Source: Hydrogenophaga sp. (lineage in GTDB: Bacteria > Pseudomonadota > Gammaproteobacteria > Burkholderiales > Burkholderiaceae_C). Taken from it: a stretch of 58,998 nt of DNA. How positions within the stretch are numbered: position 1 is the stretch's first letter; each line of letters opens with the position of its first letter. The stretch is from NCBI GenBank assembly GCA_020048405.1, contig JAIFMP010000054.1, positions 1 to 58,998 on the forward strand. Direction: 5' to 3'. A program made the position numbers and the translations under genes. Positions 8,929 to 18,302 of this stretch are shown piece by piece. Under the pieces are notes generated by a model that saw nothing but the letters and a program-made list of their open reading frames with translations, did no database searches and had not been told where the DNA came from.

Positions 8929-8958
8929 GAGGGGCCCTGAGCTGAGTCAGAAAAAGGT

Positions 8959-8982
8959 AAAAGGGCGCAAATGAATGCGCCC
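8959..8982 (-). terminator. Hairpin between the Tim44-domain gene and ubiJ
   Basis: On the minus strand GGGCGCA, a 6-base loop, TGCGCCC, then TTTT. A weak intrinsic terminator or a processing hairpin; the short T-run makes partial read-through into ubiJ-ubiB likely. Confidence 0.5.
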
Positions 8983-9013
8983 CTGATTTTGACGGATACC
9001 GGCGCATGACCGG

Positions 9014-9994
9014 TCACTGCAAGGCTTGTACCCCAGCCACCAGCCAGCCAGCAGGCCCCTCTTTGGGACGGGTAATGTTCCACACCTCCCGGAAGGGATT
9101 TGGGCCGGCAGACACATCTTCACGGATCATCCCGGAGAACTCCACGCTGGCTATATGCACATGCGCCAGTTCTTCTATGCCCAGCAGACGAGCCTCCAGC
9201 ATCACCACTTCCGTGACGTTGGTGGCCTCGCGCTCGGCCAACTGCGCCTTGATCTGGGCCAGCATGTCATCGGTCATCATGGCGCGCAGGCTTGGAATGT
9301 CCGACCGGTCCCATGCGGCCTGCAACCCGATGAAGTTGACTTTGGATGCCTGGAGGAATGCCTCCACGTCAAAGCCCGCAGGCACGCCCCAGCCCGAAGC
9401 CCCGGACAAACCGGAACCACGCAAGGCACCCCCCGCCTGCGGCTGGGTCAGATCGCCGAAGCGGCTGGCCTCAAATCCTGTGGTGCTGCGCTCCCACGGC
9501 CGGGCAGACGCATCGTTGCCCACGTTCTGCGGGCTGTAATCACGCGGGGCGGACCCACGCCCGGAGACGCTCTGGAGGGCCAAATGATCGGCCATGCGGG
9601 GCATACCGGCCGTGCGAGGTGCACGTGCCCGCCACATCCACCGAACCGCGAGCCCCACCATGAGTGCTGCAAGGCCCAACAACAGCGCCTGACCAAACAC
9701 ATCGCCCAATCCCAGCGCTGACGCCAGCCACGCCAGGCCAAGGCCGGCGGCCAGGCCACCCAGCATGCCGGCCCAGGGCTTGGGAGATGCTGCAGCAGCC
9801 AGCCCGGTTGCCTTGGAGGGGGTACCGGTTTCCGCAGGGTTGGCGGTCGTTGACGGCTTCGTTGCGGGCTGTGCCTGTTCGGTGACGTTGCCGGATTGCT
9901 TGCCCACCGAAGCCCCGTTGGCCAGCCTTTTGGCCAACGCAGGGTCCGTGAACACAACCAGGCACAAGAGAACCACAACAGACAGCAATTTCAT
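9014..9994 (-). CDS. Tim44-like domain protein, exported or membrane-anchored
   Basis: 326 residues. The N-terminus MKLLSVVVLLCLVVF then DPALAKR is a signal peptide, cleavage probably after ALA. A Thr/Ala/Pro-rich linker precedes two glycine/alanine-rich membrane segments (about residues 80-125), and the C-terminal third (from about residue 205) is a Tim44/MRPL45-type domain (FDVEAFLQASKVNFIGLQAA). Bacterial members are poorly characterised. ATG at 9994 is chosen because it gives a clean signal peptide; longer frames cross into the ubiE gap. Placement between ubiE and ubiJ-ubiB suggests a job near quinone synthesis, which is inference. Confidence 0.75.
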   Translation of the reverse strand: MKLLSVVVLLCLVVFTDPALAKRLANGASVGKQSGNVTEQAQPATKPSTTANPAETGTPSKATGLAAAASPKPWAGMLGGLAAGLGLAWLASALGLGDVFGQALLLGLAALMVGLAVRWMWRARAPRTAGMPRMADHLALQSVSGRGSAPRDYSPQNVGNDASARPWERSTTGFEASRFGDLTQPQAGGALRGSGLSGASGWGVPAGFDVEAFLQASKVNFIGLQAAWDRSDIPSLRAMMTDDMLAQIKAQLAEREATNVTEVVMLEARLLGIEELAHVHIASVEFSGMIREDVSAGPNPFREVWNITRPKEGPAGWLVAGVQALQ

Positions 9995-10053
9995 GACGAA
10001 CTCCCTGGCAGTTGACACTCCGTACACCCCCGCAGCGCTGAAACCCCGAGCGC

Positions 10054-10785
10054 TCAACATTTGGTCCCCACATGCAAAGCCACCACGCCACCGGTGAGGT
10101 TGTGGACATCTACGTGGCCGAATCCGGCTGTCTTCATCATCGCCTTGAGTTCCTCTTGCGACGGGTGCATGCGGATGGACTCCGCTAAATAGCGGTAGCT
10201 GGCTTCGTCGTTGGCGATGAGGCCGCCCAGCTTGGGCAGCAAATTGAAGGAATACCAGTCGTACGCCTTCTCCAGCGGCTGAGCCACACGCGAGAACTCC
10301 AGCACGAACAAACGGCCACGCGGTTTGAGAACACGGCACATCTCGGCCAGCGCCACGTCTTTGTGCGTCATATTGCGCAAACCGAACGCCACCGACACCA
10401 GGTCAAATTGGTTGTCACCGAAAGGCAGCTTTTCAGCGTCGCACACCAACGTGGGCAGCACGACACCTTTGTTGAGCAAGCGGGCCCGGCCCTCCCGCAA
10501 CATGGATTCATTGATGTCGGTGTGCACCACGGTACCGGTCTTGCCCACGCGGGGGGCAAAACCCAACGACAAGTCACCGGTTCCGCCCGCAATGTCGAGC
10601 ACCTGCATGCCCTCACGCACATTGGCGACCGTCTGGGTGTAAGCCTTCCAGATGCGGTGCAGGCCCATGGACATCACGTCGTTCATGACGTCGTACTTCG
10701 GAGCCACGGAATCGAACACGCCCCTGACCTTGCGGGCTTTGTCCTGTTCGTCTACCGACTGGAAACCGAAGTGTGTGGCGCTCAT
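10054..10785 (-). CDS. ubiE: Ubiquinone/menaquinone C-methyltransferase
   Basis: 243 residues, full length. SAM-binding motif I is [10 protein letters not shown] (about residue 70). The N-terminal [21 protein letters not shown] and the C-terminal [18 protein letters not shown] are UbiE signatures. It methylates 2-polyprenyl-6-methoxy-1,4-benzoquinol in ubiquinone synthesis. It ends about 60 bases before the Tim44-domain gene and starts 16 bases past the DUF971 gene stop, so the ubi cluster may include the DUF971 and HIT genes. Confidence 0.97.
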   Translation of the reverse strand: MSATHFGFQSVDEQDKARKVRGVFDSVAPKYDVMNDVMSMGLHRIWKAYTQTVANVREGMQVLDIAGGTGDLSLGFAPRVGKTGTVVHTDINESMLREGRARLLNKGVVLPTLVCDAEKLPFGDNQFDLVSVAFGLRNMTHKDVALAEMCRVLKPRGRLFVLEFSRVAQPLEKAYDWYSFNLLPKLGGLIANDEASYRYLAESIRMHPSQEELKAMMKTAGFGHVDVHNLTGGVVALHVGTKC

Positions 10786-10801
10786 GTTTCGATGTTACGT
10801 G

Positions 10802-11215
10802 TCAATGGCTGCCGCAGGACTGCCCAGCCTTCACTGGCATGGGCGCATCGCGGTCAACCCCCGCAGCTGCCAGCCGGGCGTTGTAATCTGCCCACAGTTC
10901 ATCGGACTGAGAGCCGAGAAAGTACAGGTAATCCCACGAAAAAATGCCTGTGTCGTGCCCATCGGAGAACGTGGGTTGGAGCGCGTAGTTGCCCACGGGC
11001 TCCAGAGCGACCACATCCACATGGCGCTTGCCGGTTTGCAACACCTCTTGCCCAGGGCCGTGACCCTGGACCTCGGCAGACGGCGAACACACCCGCATCA
11101 GCTCGAACGGGATGCGAAACACTTGTCCGTTGTCAAAACCCACTTCCAACACTTTGGACTGCTGGTGCAAGGTCACCGACTGTGGGGCGGGTGAATGGGG
11201 GGTCATACCGGCCAT
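10802..11215 (-). CDS. DUF971 domain protein
   Basis: 137 residues. Contains the GBBH-like N-terminal domain (DUF971) pattern: LEVGFDNGQVFRIPFELMRV, then VDVVALEPVGNYALQPTF and HDTGIFSWDYLYFLG. This domain also occurs next to Mrp/ApbC and in gamma-butyrobetaine hydroxylase, where it binds zinc; a His- and Cys-containing end (QSCGSH) is present here. No enzymatic activity is known for the stand-alone form. ATG at 11215 is used; the longer open frame upstream is antisense to the HIT gene context and not conserved-looking. Placed before ubiE in many betaproteobacteria. Confidence 0.8.
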   Translation of the reverse strand: MAGMTPHSPAPQSVTLHQQSKVLEVGFDNGQVFRIPFELMRVCSPSAEVQGHGPGQEVLQTGKRHVDVVALEPVGNYALQPTFSDGHDTGIFSWDYLYFLGSQSDELWADYNARLAAAGVDRDAPMPVKAGQSCGSH

Positions 11216-11253
11216 GGGGGTCTCCTGAATCGGAACAAACACACAATGAGAAC

Positions 11254-11742
11254 TCAGCTGGGCAGCAACCGCTGGCGCAGCACATCGTCTACACGGGGCA
11301 ACAGGTGAGACAGAACCGACAGTTGCCCGGGCTCCACGGCACGCTGTGGCTGGGCCCATATGGGCGCGGGAAAGTGACTGTCCCAGTCAAAGCGGGCAAT
11401 GACGTGCCAATGCACATGCGGCACCATGTTGCCCAGCGCAGCCAGGTTGATTTTGGTGGGGTGCAACAGTTCGCGCAGCACCCGCTCAACCGTGTTGACG
11501 ACCCGCATCACGTCCGCCTGGTCTGCGTCCGACACGTCACTCCACTCCGCCACGTGGTCATTGAGTACCACGCGGTACAGAGCGGGAAAACCAGGTTCGT
11601 CTGCCCGGATGACCCGGCACACGGGCAAGCGCACAACCAGATGGCCACCGTCGGCATCGCACAGCGGGCAGCAGGGCAGCGTCAGCTTCGGAGCAGGCAC
11701 TTCAGCGGACTGAGGGTGACAGGCATCCATGCCGTTCCTCAC
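11254..11742 (-). CDS. HIT family protein (histidine-triad hydrolase)
   Basis: 162 residues. The C-terminal half has the histidine triad [10 protein letters not shown], with an upstream [10 protein letters not shown] strand typical of the HIT fold, and an N-terminal CPLC pair that may bind zinc. Family members hydrolyse nucleotide conjugates such as Ap4A or AMP-NH2. The GTG start at 11742 overlaps the stop of the large oxidoreductase (GTGA); an ATG at 11730 is an alternative that would drop four residues. Substrate unknown. Confidence 0.8.
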   Translation of the reverse strand: MRNGMDACHPQSAEVPAPKLTLPCCPLCDADGGHLVVRLPVCRVIRADEPGFPALYRVVLNDHVAEWSDVSDADQADVMRVVNTVERVLRELLHPTKINLAALGNMVPHVHWHVIARFDWDSHFPAPIWAQPQRAVEPGQLSVLSHLLPRVDDVLRQRLLPS

Positions 11743-14700
11743 ACCAGCACCCGCTCAATGCCGCCCTGATTGGCACGCTCAACGTATTCGGGCAACCAGT
11801 TGTCGCCCAGGATGAGCTTGGCCATTTCAACCACGATGTAGTCGGCCTCCAGCAGGCCATTGCTCAGGTCGTCCTGGTAGCGGCTGAGGCCTTGCAAGCA
11901 GCTGGGGCACGACGTCAGGATTTTCATGTTGCCCTGCACCTCCGCCATCGGCTGCATGCCGGCTGCGGCCGTGGCGGCACGCAAGGCCAACTCATTCTTG
12001 CGCAGCTCTTCTTCCTTGCGGAAGCGGATCTGGGTGGAAATGTCAGGGCGGGTCACGCCCAGCGTGCCCGACTCGCCACAGCAGCGTTTGCTCTCCAGCA
12101 CATTGTCACCCACCAGCGCCTTGACCGTTTTCATCGGGTCCTGCAGTTTCATGGGTGTGTGGCAGGGGTCGTGGTACAGGTAGCCGCCTGCGCCGGGTTG
12201 GTCTGCCCCTGGCAGGGTAATGCCTTTTTCCAGCAGGTATTCGTGGATGTCGATGATGCGGCAACCGGGGAATATCTTGTCGAACTGGTAACCCTGCAGC
12301 TGGTCGTAGCAGGTGCCGCAACTCACCACCACGGTTTTGATGTCCAGGTAGTTCAGCGTGTTGGCCACGCGGTGGAACAGGACCCGGTTGTCGGTGATGA
12401 TTTTTTCGGCTTTTTCAAACTGACCCGAACCTCGCTGGGGATACCCGCAGCACAGATAGCCGGGTGGCAGCACGGTTTGCACACCCGCATGCCACAGCAT
12501 GGCCTGGGTGGCCAGGCCCACCTGGCTGAACAGGCGCTCTGAACCACAACCGGGGAAATAGAACACCGCTTCGGTCTCTGCCGTGGTGGCAGCCGGGTTG
12601 CGGATGATGGGCACGTAGTCGCGGTCTTCGATGTCCAACAAGGCACGGGCGCTTTTCTTGGGCAAGCCACCGGGCATTTTCTTGTTGATGAAGTGAATCA
12701 CCTGCTCTTTGATGGGCGCAGCGCCCAGCGTGGCCGGCGGTTTGGCCGACTGTTTGCGGGCAAACCGCTGCAGCACCTGGTTGGCCAGGCGTTGCGCCTT
12801 GAAACCGATGTCCACCATGCCAGTGCGCATCAGGTTGATGGTTTGCGGGTTGGTGGCATTCAAAAACAGCATGGCCACTGCGTTGCCGGGACGGAAGCTT
12901 TTTTTGCCCATCTTGCGCAGCAGGTTGCGCATGTTCATGGACACATTTCCAAAGTCGATTTTCACCGGGCACGGTGACTCGCACTTGTGGCACACCGTGC
13001 AGTGGTCGGCCACGTCTTCAAACTCTTCCCAGTGTTTGATGCTGATGCCACGGCGCGTTTGCTCTTCGTACAAAAACGCCTCGATCAACAGGCTTGTGGC
13101 CAGGATCTTGTTGCGCGGGCTGTACAGCAGGTTGGCGCGTGGCACGTGGGTGGCACACACAGGTTTGCACTTGCCGCAGCGCAGGCAGTCCTTGACCGAA
13201 TCGGCAATGGCACCGATGTCACTCTGCTGCATGATGAGCGACTCGTAACCCATCAGCCCAAAGCTGGGGGTGTAGGCATTGGTGAGGTCGGCATGCAAGT
13301 CCAATTTGTAAGCCAAATTGGCACCTGGCGCTTGACCATATTCATTAGTTTGCTCTTCCCTGCGAAGCAACTTGCCTTTGTTGAAACGGCCTTCAGGGTC
13401 GATGCGGCGCTTGTAGTCGGCAAACGGCGCCAACTCGTCGTCGGTCAGGAACTCCAGCTTGGTGATGCCAATGCCGTGTTCTCCAGAAATCACCCCGTCC
13501 AGGCTGCGCGCCAGCTTCATGATGCGGGCCACCGCTTCGTGGGCGGTTTGCAGCATCTCGTAGTCGTCGCTGTTGACGGGGATGTTGGTGTGCACGTTGC
13601 CATCACCCGCATGCATGTGCAGCGCCACCCAGACCCTGCCCTTGAGCACGCGCTGGTGAATGGCTGTGCACTCGGCCAGGATGGGGGCAAACGCCCCCCC
13701 GGCAAACACTGCCTGCAGCGGGGCTTTGATCTGGGTTTTCCAGCTCGCGCGCAGGCCGTGGTCTTGCAACTGCGGGAACAGTGGGTCGACGTCGGCCAGC
13801 CACTGGGCCCACTGGGCGCGGACCTCAGCCACCAGGTCCAGCGCCTGGGTCACACGGTCTTCCAGTAATTCGGCACTGGCAATGTCGCTGGCATCGTCGG
13901 TTTTGCCCAGTGGCAAGGTGCCCCGGCCGAAAAAAGCGGCCAACTCGTCACACAGCTTGAGTTTGTTGCGCAGGCTCAACTCGATGTTGATGCGCTCGAT
14001 GCCGTCGGTGTATTCCGCCATGCGGGGCAGCGGAATCACCACGTCTTCGTTCACCTTGAAGGCGTTGGTGTGTTTGCTGATGGCAGCCGTGCGCTTGCGG
14101 TCCAACCAGAATTTCTTGCGTGCTTCGGGGCTGATGGCCACAAAGCCTTCGCCACTGCGGCCATTGGCCAGGCGCACCACCTCGCTGGTGACACGGGCCA
14201 CGTCGTCGGCGTTGTCGCCGGCAATGTCGCCAAACAGCACCATTTTGGGAAAACCGCCGCGCTTGCTCTTGGTGGCGTAACCCACGGCCTTCAGGTAACG
14301 ATCGTCCAGATGTTCCAGGCCTGCTAGCAACACGCCGCTGCGTTTTTGCTCGGCAAACATGAAGTCTTTGATGTCCACGATGCTGGGCACCGCGTCGCGG
14401 GCGTGGCCAAAAAACTCCAGACACACCGTGCGGGTGTGTGCGGGCATGCGGTGCACCACCCAACGGCAACTGGTGATAAGTCCGTCGCAGCCCTCCTTCT
14501 GGATGCCGGGCAAGCCGCTCAGGAATTTGTCGGTCACGTCTTTGCCCAGGCCCTCCTTGCGGAAACTGGGGCCGGCAATGTCCAGCCGCTCGGTGCGGAT
14601 GGGGGTTTTGCCGTCGGCCTCGAAATAGGCCAGCTCAAAGCTGGCGGTTTCGGCATCGTGGATCTTGCCCAGGTTGTGGTCCAGGCGGGTCACTTCCAGC

Positions 14701-15683
14701 CACTGGGCGTCGGGCGTGACCATGCGCCAGCTTGCCAGGTTGTCGAGGGCAGTGCCCCACAACACGGCTTTTTTGCCGCCCGCGTTCATGGCCACGTTGC
14801 CACCCACACAGCTGGCTTCGGCGCTGGTAGGGTCCACGGCAAACACGAAGCCTGCGCGCTCAGCAGCATCGGCCACGCGCTGCGTCACCACTCCGGCCTC
14901 GGTCCAGATGGTGGGCACGGGGTGGTCCACGCCGGGAAGCGTGCGCATTTCCACCTCGGTCATGGCCTCTAGCTTTTCGGTGTTGATGACCGCGCTCTGC
15001 CAAGTCAGCGGAATGGCGCCACCGGTGTAGCCAGTACCACCCCCGCGGGGAATGATGGTCAGCGCCAGGTCGATGCAGCCTTTCACCAGCCCGGCCATTT
15101 CGGCCTCGGTGTCGGGCGTGAGCACCACAAACGGGTATTCCACGCGCCAATCGGTGGCGTCGGTCACGTGGCTCACGCGGCTCAGGCCGTCGAACTTGAT
15201 GTTGTCCTTGGCGGTGTATTTGCCCAAGCCACGCACCACCTTGGCACGCAAACGGGCCATGTCTTCAAACTGGCGGGCAAAACGTTCCACCGCGCCGCGT
15301 GCTGCATCAAGCAGTTGTGCCACCAGCGCGTCGCGCTCGGCATCTTCACCCGGGGTTCGCCGCTTTTGCACTTCGCCGAGGCGGTGGTGCAAGGCATCGA
15401 CCAACTGGCGGCGGCGTTTGGGGTTGTCCAGCAGGTCGTCTTGCAAATAAGGGTTGCGCTGCACGACCCAAATGTCGCCCATCACCTCGTACAACATGCG
15501 GGCAGAACGGCCGGTGCGCCGCTCCTGGCGCAGTTGGTTCAGCACGTCCCATGCGGGCGTACCCAGCAGGCGGATGACGATCTCCCTGTCAGAGAAAGAG
15601 GTGTAGTTGTACGGAATCTCGCGCAAGCGCGGCGCTTCATGCGTGGGTGGCAACAGGTGCTTGAGTGCGGTGGGGGCGTTCAT
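11739..15683 (-). CDS. Large FAD-linked oxidoreductase with iron-sulphur and CCG domains (DUF3683, GlcD-GlcF-like fusion)
   Basis: 1314 residues from the ATG at 15683 ([13 protein letters not shown]). Order: DUF3683 (about 1-190); FAD_binding_4 with [17 protein letters not shown] (about 220-420); FAD-oxidase C-terminal domain with [14 protein letters not shown] and ISGEHGIG (to about 790); two 4Fe-4S clusters ([11 protein letters not shown], then [16 protein letters not shown], about 870-950); two CCG domains with [11 protein letters not shown] and CCGESGTLG. It combines the GlcD and GlcF halves of glycolate or D-lactate dehydrogenases in one chain, so it probably oxidises a 2-hydroxyacid and passes electrons to quinone at the membrane. 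Exact substrate cannot be read. The linker near residues 775-790 is encoded by an in-frame copy of the dispersed AT-rich repeat. Confidence 0.88.
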   Translation of the reverse strand: MNAPTALKHLLPPTHEAPRLREIPYNYTSFSDREIVIRLLGTPAWDVLNQLRQERRTGRSARMLYEVMGDIWVVQRNPYLQDDLLDNPKRRRQLVDALHHRLGEVQKRRTPGEDAERDALVAQLLDAARGAVERFARQFEDMARLRAKVVRGLGKYTAKDNIKFDGLSRVSHVTDATDWRVEYPFVVLTPDTEAEMAGLVKGCIDLALTIIPRGGGTGYTGGAIPLTWQSAVINTEKLEAMTEVEMRTLPGVDHPVPTIWTEAGVVTQRVADAAERAGFVFAVDPTSAEASCVGGNVAMNAGGKKAVLWGTALDNLASWRMVTPDAQWLEVTRLDHNLGKIHDAETASFELAYFEADGKTPIRTERLDIAGPSFRKEGLGKDVTDKFLSGLPGIQKEGCDGLITSCRWVVHRMPAHTRTVCLEFFGHARDAVPSIVDIKDFMFAEQKRSGVLLAGLEHLDDRYLKAVGYATKSKRGGFPKMVLFGDIAGDNADDVARVTSEVVRLANGRSGEGFVAISPEARKKFWLDRKRTAAISKHTNAFKVNEDVVIPLPRMAEYTDGIERINIELSLRNKLKLCDELAAFFGRGTLPLGKTDDASDIASAELLEDRVTQALDLVAEVRAQWAQWLADVDPLFPQLQDHGLRASWKTQIKAPLQAVFAGGAFAPILAECTAIHQRVLKGRVWVALHMHAGDGNVHTNIPVNSDDYEMLQTAHEAVARIMKLARSLDGVISGEHGIGITKLEFLTDDELAPFADYKRRIDPEGRFNKGKLLRREEQTNEYGQAPGANLAYKLDLHADLTNAYTPSFGLMGYESLIMQQSDIGAIADSVKDCLRCGKCKPVCATHVPRANLLYSPRNKILATSLLIEAFLYEEQTRRGISIKHWEEFEDVADHCTVCHKCESPCPVKIDFGNVSMNMRNLLRKMGKKSFRPGNAVAMLFLNATNPQTINLMRTGMVDIGFKAQRLANQVLQRFARKQSAKPPATLGAAPIKEQVIHFINKKMPGGLPKKSARALLDIEDRDYVPIIRNPAATTAETEAVFYFPGCGSERLFSQVGLATQAMLWHAGVQTVLPPGYLCCGYPQRGSGQFEKAEKIITDNRVLFHRVANTLNYLDIKTVVVSCGTCYDQLQGYQFDKIFPGCRIIDIHEYLLEKGITLPGADQPGAGGYLYHDPCHTPMKLQDPMKTVKALVGDNVLESKRCCGESGTLGVTRPDISTQIRFRKEEELRKNELALRAATAAAGMQPMAEVQGNMKILTSCPSCLQGLSRYQDDLSNGLLEADYIVVEMAKLILGDNWLPEYVERANQGGIERVLV
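13313..13359. repeat. in-frame intragenic copy of the dispersed AT-rich element (copy 10)
   Basis: Inside the large oxidoreductase. On the plus strand AATTTGTAAGCC, GGCACCTGGCGCTTG, then ATATTCATTAG and TTGCTC follow the same order and spacing as copy 3 read in reverse. It encodes the residues [16 protein letters not shown] between the FAD oxidase part and the iron-sulphur part. Confidence 0.45.
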
Positions 15684-15841
15684 GTGGTGGGGCCTTACCC
15701 AGAGCGAGCGCACAGGTCGCAAAGGCTCAAATTCCGGGGGGAAGCGATGTTACCGCAGTGCAACATACACACACAGGGGTCAGGGAAACACACCTTACTC
15801 CCCTGGCATGTTCACAATAAACACACCCAATGGGCACTCAT

Positions 15842-16588
15842 ATGCAATACCCCCTGCTCCCGTGGCCCTACCCGCGCTGGATCGCCCACCGGGGCGCTGG
15901 CAAGCTTGCCCCCGAAAACACGCTGGCCGCCTTCCGACTGGGCGCTGCGCATGGCTACCGCATGTTTGAATGCGACGTGAAGTTGAGCGTCGACGGCGTG
16001 CCATTTCTGCTGCACGACGCCACCCTAGAGCGCACCACCAATGGGCAAGGCCTGGCAGGCGACATGTCAATGGACCGTCTGTGCCAACTGGACGCAGGCA
16101 GCTGGCACAGTTCACCGTTTGCGGCCGAACCCATCCCCACACTGGAGGCGCTCGCCCTGCATTGCCAAGCACAAGGCTGGAAGCTGAACATTGAAATCAA
16201 GCCCACCCCGGGCCAAGAAGCCGAAACTGGCCGCCGCGTGGCACTGGCCGCACAGGCATTGTGGACAAAAGCCGAAGTTCCGCCTTTGCTCACCTCTTTC
16301 CAGCCAGACAGTCTGGCGGCGGCACAGCAGGCCGCCCCGGAGCTACCGCGAGGTCTGCTGCTGGACAGGCGTTGGGAGGGTGGGCTGGATTTGGCGCAAA
16401 GGCTGCAATGTGTGGCCATGGTGTGCCACCACAGCTTGTGGACCGACCACACCGTTCAGCAAACGCATGCCGCAGGTTTGCACACCTTGGCCTACACGGT
16501 GAATGATTCAAACACAGCGCAACGCCTGTGGGCCTTGGGGATGCAAAGTCTCATCACCGACCAAGTGGATGTGTTCAAACCCGAATGA
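15842..16588 (+). CDS. ugpQ: Glycerophosphodiester phosphodiesterase
   Basis: 248 residues. GDPD TIM-barrel motifs are in order: WIAHRGAGKLAPENT near the N-terminus (catalytic His), FECDVKLSVDG (metal-binding Glu/Asp) and LLHDATLERTTNG (second His). EIKPTPGQE and a final ITDQVDVF match cytoplasmic UgpQ. It splits glycerophosphodiesters to glycerol-3-phosphate and an alcohol. No signal peptide, so cytoplasmic. ATG at 15842 (MQYPLLPWPYPRW) is preferred to one at 15830, which would add MGTH. Stands alone, divergent from the oxidoreductase. Confidence 0.9.
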   Translation: MQYPLLPWPYPRWIAHRGAGKLAPENTLAAFRLGAAHGYRMFECDVKLSVDGVPFLLHDATLERTTNGQGLAGDMSMDRLCQLDAGSWHSSPFAAEPIPTLEALALHCQAQGWKLNIEIKPTPGQEAETGRRVALAAQALWTKAEVPPLLTSFQPDSLAAAQQAAPELPRGLLLDRRWEGGLDLAQRLQCVAMVCHHSLWTDHTVQQTHAAGLHTLAYTVNDSNTAQRLWALGMQSLITDQVDVFKPE

Positions 16589-16612
16589 CCCTCGACCGGT
16601 CAGCTGCCGCGC

Positions 16613-16879
16613 TCAACGATGCCGCCAAGCCGCCAAAGTGCCGTTGACCAGCACCAGAGCACCGTAGGTCCACACCTTGCCATCGCGCCCCAGCACAGCC
16701 AGACCCAGCGCCAGCACGGCCACAGACGCAAAAAAATAAGTAGCTGTCGCAGCATATACAGCAAGCGGTAGAGGCACTTTTTTTATAAAAATTCCGTCTG
16801 CCAAGCCCAGCAACAGCGCCATACCAACGGCGGGGGCAAGGAAGTTGAGCAAATGCAAAGCCATCGGCCATATCGACAT
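16613..16879 (-). CDS. Small membrane protein, unknown
   Basis: 88 residues with three predicted membrane segments (about residues 5-27, 36-62 and 67-84) and a basic C-terminal end. I do not recognise a family; small proteins of this kind occur upstream of hemA in related genomes. The middle ([20 protein letters not shown]) is encoded by an in-frame copy of the dispersed AT-rich repeat, so this hydrophobic helix may be an inserted segment. Divergent from hemA with 26 bases between the start codons. Confidence 0.6.
   Translation of the reverse strand: MSIWPMALHLLNFLAPAVGMALLLGLADGIFIKKVPLPLAVYAATATYFFASVAVLALGLAVLGRDGKVWTYGALVLVNGTLAAWRHR
16730..16793. repeat. in-frame copy of the dispersed AT-rich element (copy 3), inside a membrane protein gene
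   Basis: Plus strand order: AAAAAATAAGTAGCTG, ATATACAGCAAGCGG, TAGAGGC, TTTTTTTATAAAAATT. Used here as the reference for aligning the other copies. It lies wholly within the small membrane-protein gene. Confidence 0.65.
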
Positions 16880-16890
16880 GCGGCGGATTT

Positions 16891-16896
16891 TATAAT
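16891..16896 (+). promoter_or_regulatory. Candidate -10 box for hemA
   Basis: A perfect TATAAT nine bases ahead of the hemA ATG, in the 26-base divergent gap. No good -35 box is visible at 17 bases upstream. If used, the transcript would be leaderless or nearly so. Confidence 0.35.
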
Positions 16897-16905
16897 CGCG
16901 CCCTT

Positions 16906-18216
16906 ATGGCAGTCTGGGCTCTCGGCATCAACCACCACACCGCTCCGCTCGATTTGCGGGGTCGGTTCGCGTTTGCCATAGACCGTGTGCCGGCCGTGTT
17001 GCACGGCCTGCGCCAGACCGTGGCGCGGCAGCCGGAGGCCACTCTGCTGTCCACCTGCAACCGCACGGAGATTTATTGCGCCAGCGAACAGACGTTGCTG
17101 GAGCCCACCCTCGACTGGCTGGCTGCCACTGGCGGCGTCAGCGCACAGGTCCTTCGTGAACACGCCTACATCCTGCAAGGGGGGGAAGCCGCACGACACG
17201 CTTTCAGAGTGGCCAGCGGGCTGGACAGCATGGTGTTGGGCGAGGCGCAAATTCTCGGGCAGCTGAAAGACGCCGTGCGCGCCTCGGAAGAAGCTGGCGC
17301 CATGGGTACCGAGCTGCACCAGCTGTTCCAGCGTTCGTTTGCAGTGGCCAAGCAAGTACGCACCTCCACCGAAATTGGAGCGCACTCCATCAGCATGACG
17401 GCTGCGGCCGTGCGCCTGGCGGGGCAACTGTTTGAAGACCTGAAAGACATCAAGGTGTTGTTCGTGGGTGCCGGGGAGATGATCGAGCTGGCCACCACAC
17501 ACTTTGCAGCCAAAAATCCCAAAGGCATGGCCATTGCCAACCGCACGCTGGAGCGCGGCGAGGCACTGGCGGGGCGCTTTGGGGCCGAGGTGCTGCGCCT
17601 GGCCGACATTCCCGAACGGCTGCACGAGTACGACGCTGTGGTGAGCTGCACCGCCAGCACCCTGCCCATCATCGGCCTGGGCGCGGTGGAGCGTGCCCTC
17701 AAAAAGCGGCGCCACCGCCCCATGTTCATGGTGGACCTGGCCGTGCCGCGCGACATCGAGCCGGAAGTCAAGGCGCTGGACGACATCTACCTGTACACCG
17801 TGGACGACCTGGCCGGTGTGGTGCAAACCGGCCGCGACAACCGCCAAGCTGCCGTTGCACAGGCAGAAGCGATCATCGACGCAGGCGTGAAGAGCTTCAT
17901 GCACTGGATGGACCAGCGCGACCCACGCCACGGCGTGGTGCCGCTGATCCAACAAATCAATGCCCAAGCCGATGCTTGGCGCAGTGCCGAACTGACCCGC
18001 GCCCATAAACTGCTGGCCAAAGGCGAATCGGTGGAAACCGTGCTCGAAGCCCTGTCCAAGGGGCTGACCCAAAAAATGCTGCACGGCACCCTCGCTGAAC
18101 TGCACTCCGGTAGCCCCGAAACGCGCGCAGCGACCGCACAAACGGTGTCGCGCCTGTTTTTGCGCACCGACCCCAAGGGCAACGGGCGCGCCAGCGAAAC
18201 GCCCCCTGCCCGCTAG
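16906..18216 (+). CDS. hemA: Glutamyl-tRNA reductase
   Basis: 436 residues. The catalytic region [12 protein letters not shown] (nucleophilic Cys near residue 50), a conserved [19 protein letters not shown] stretch and the NADPH-binding [13 protein letters not shown] are present, with the C-terminal dimerisation helix ([11 protein letters not shown]). It reduces Glu-tRNA to glutamate-1-semialdehyde, first committed step of tetrapyrrole synthesis by the C5 route. Start [18 protein letters not shown] is standard. It ends in TAG, relevant to the prfA lesion just downstream. hemA followed by prfA-prmC is a classic order. Confidence 0.97.
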   Translation: MAVWALGINHHTAPLDLRGRFAFAIDRVPAVLHGLRQTVARQPEATLLSTCNRTEIYCASEQTLLEPTLDWLAATGGVSAQVLREHAYILQGGEAARHAFRVASGLDSMVLGEAQILGQLKDAVRASEEAGAMGTELHQLFQRSFAVAKQVRTSTEIGAHSISMTAAAVRLAGQLFEDLKDIKVLFVGAGEMIELATTHFAAKNPKGMAIANRTLERGEALAGRFGAEVLRLADIPERLHEYDAVVSCTASTLPIIGLGAVERALKKRRHRPMFMVDLAVPRDIEPEVKALDDIYLYTVDDLAGVVQTGRDNRQAAVAQAEAIIDAGVKSFMHWMDQRDPRHGVVPLIQQINAQADAWRSAELTRAHKLLAKGESVETVLEALSKGLTQKMLHGTLAELHSGSPETRAATAQTVSRLFLRTDPKGNGRASETPPAR

Positions 18217-18302
18217 CGGCGCCATCCCTGCGTCGGTGCCGCTGCCGCGACACCCTTTCAGCCTGGGCGCATCAGTGCAGGCGGCCCTTCACACAATTTG
18301 CC

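Noticed and set aside
16783-18225. 480-codon minus-strand open frame opposite hemA
   Set aside because: Shadow of hemA that merges out of register into the small membrane-protein region.
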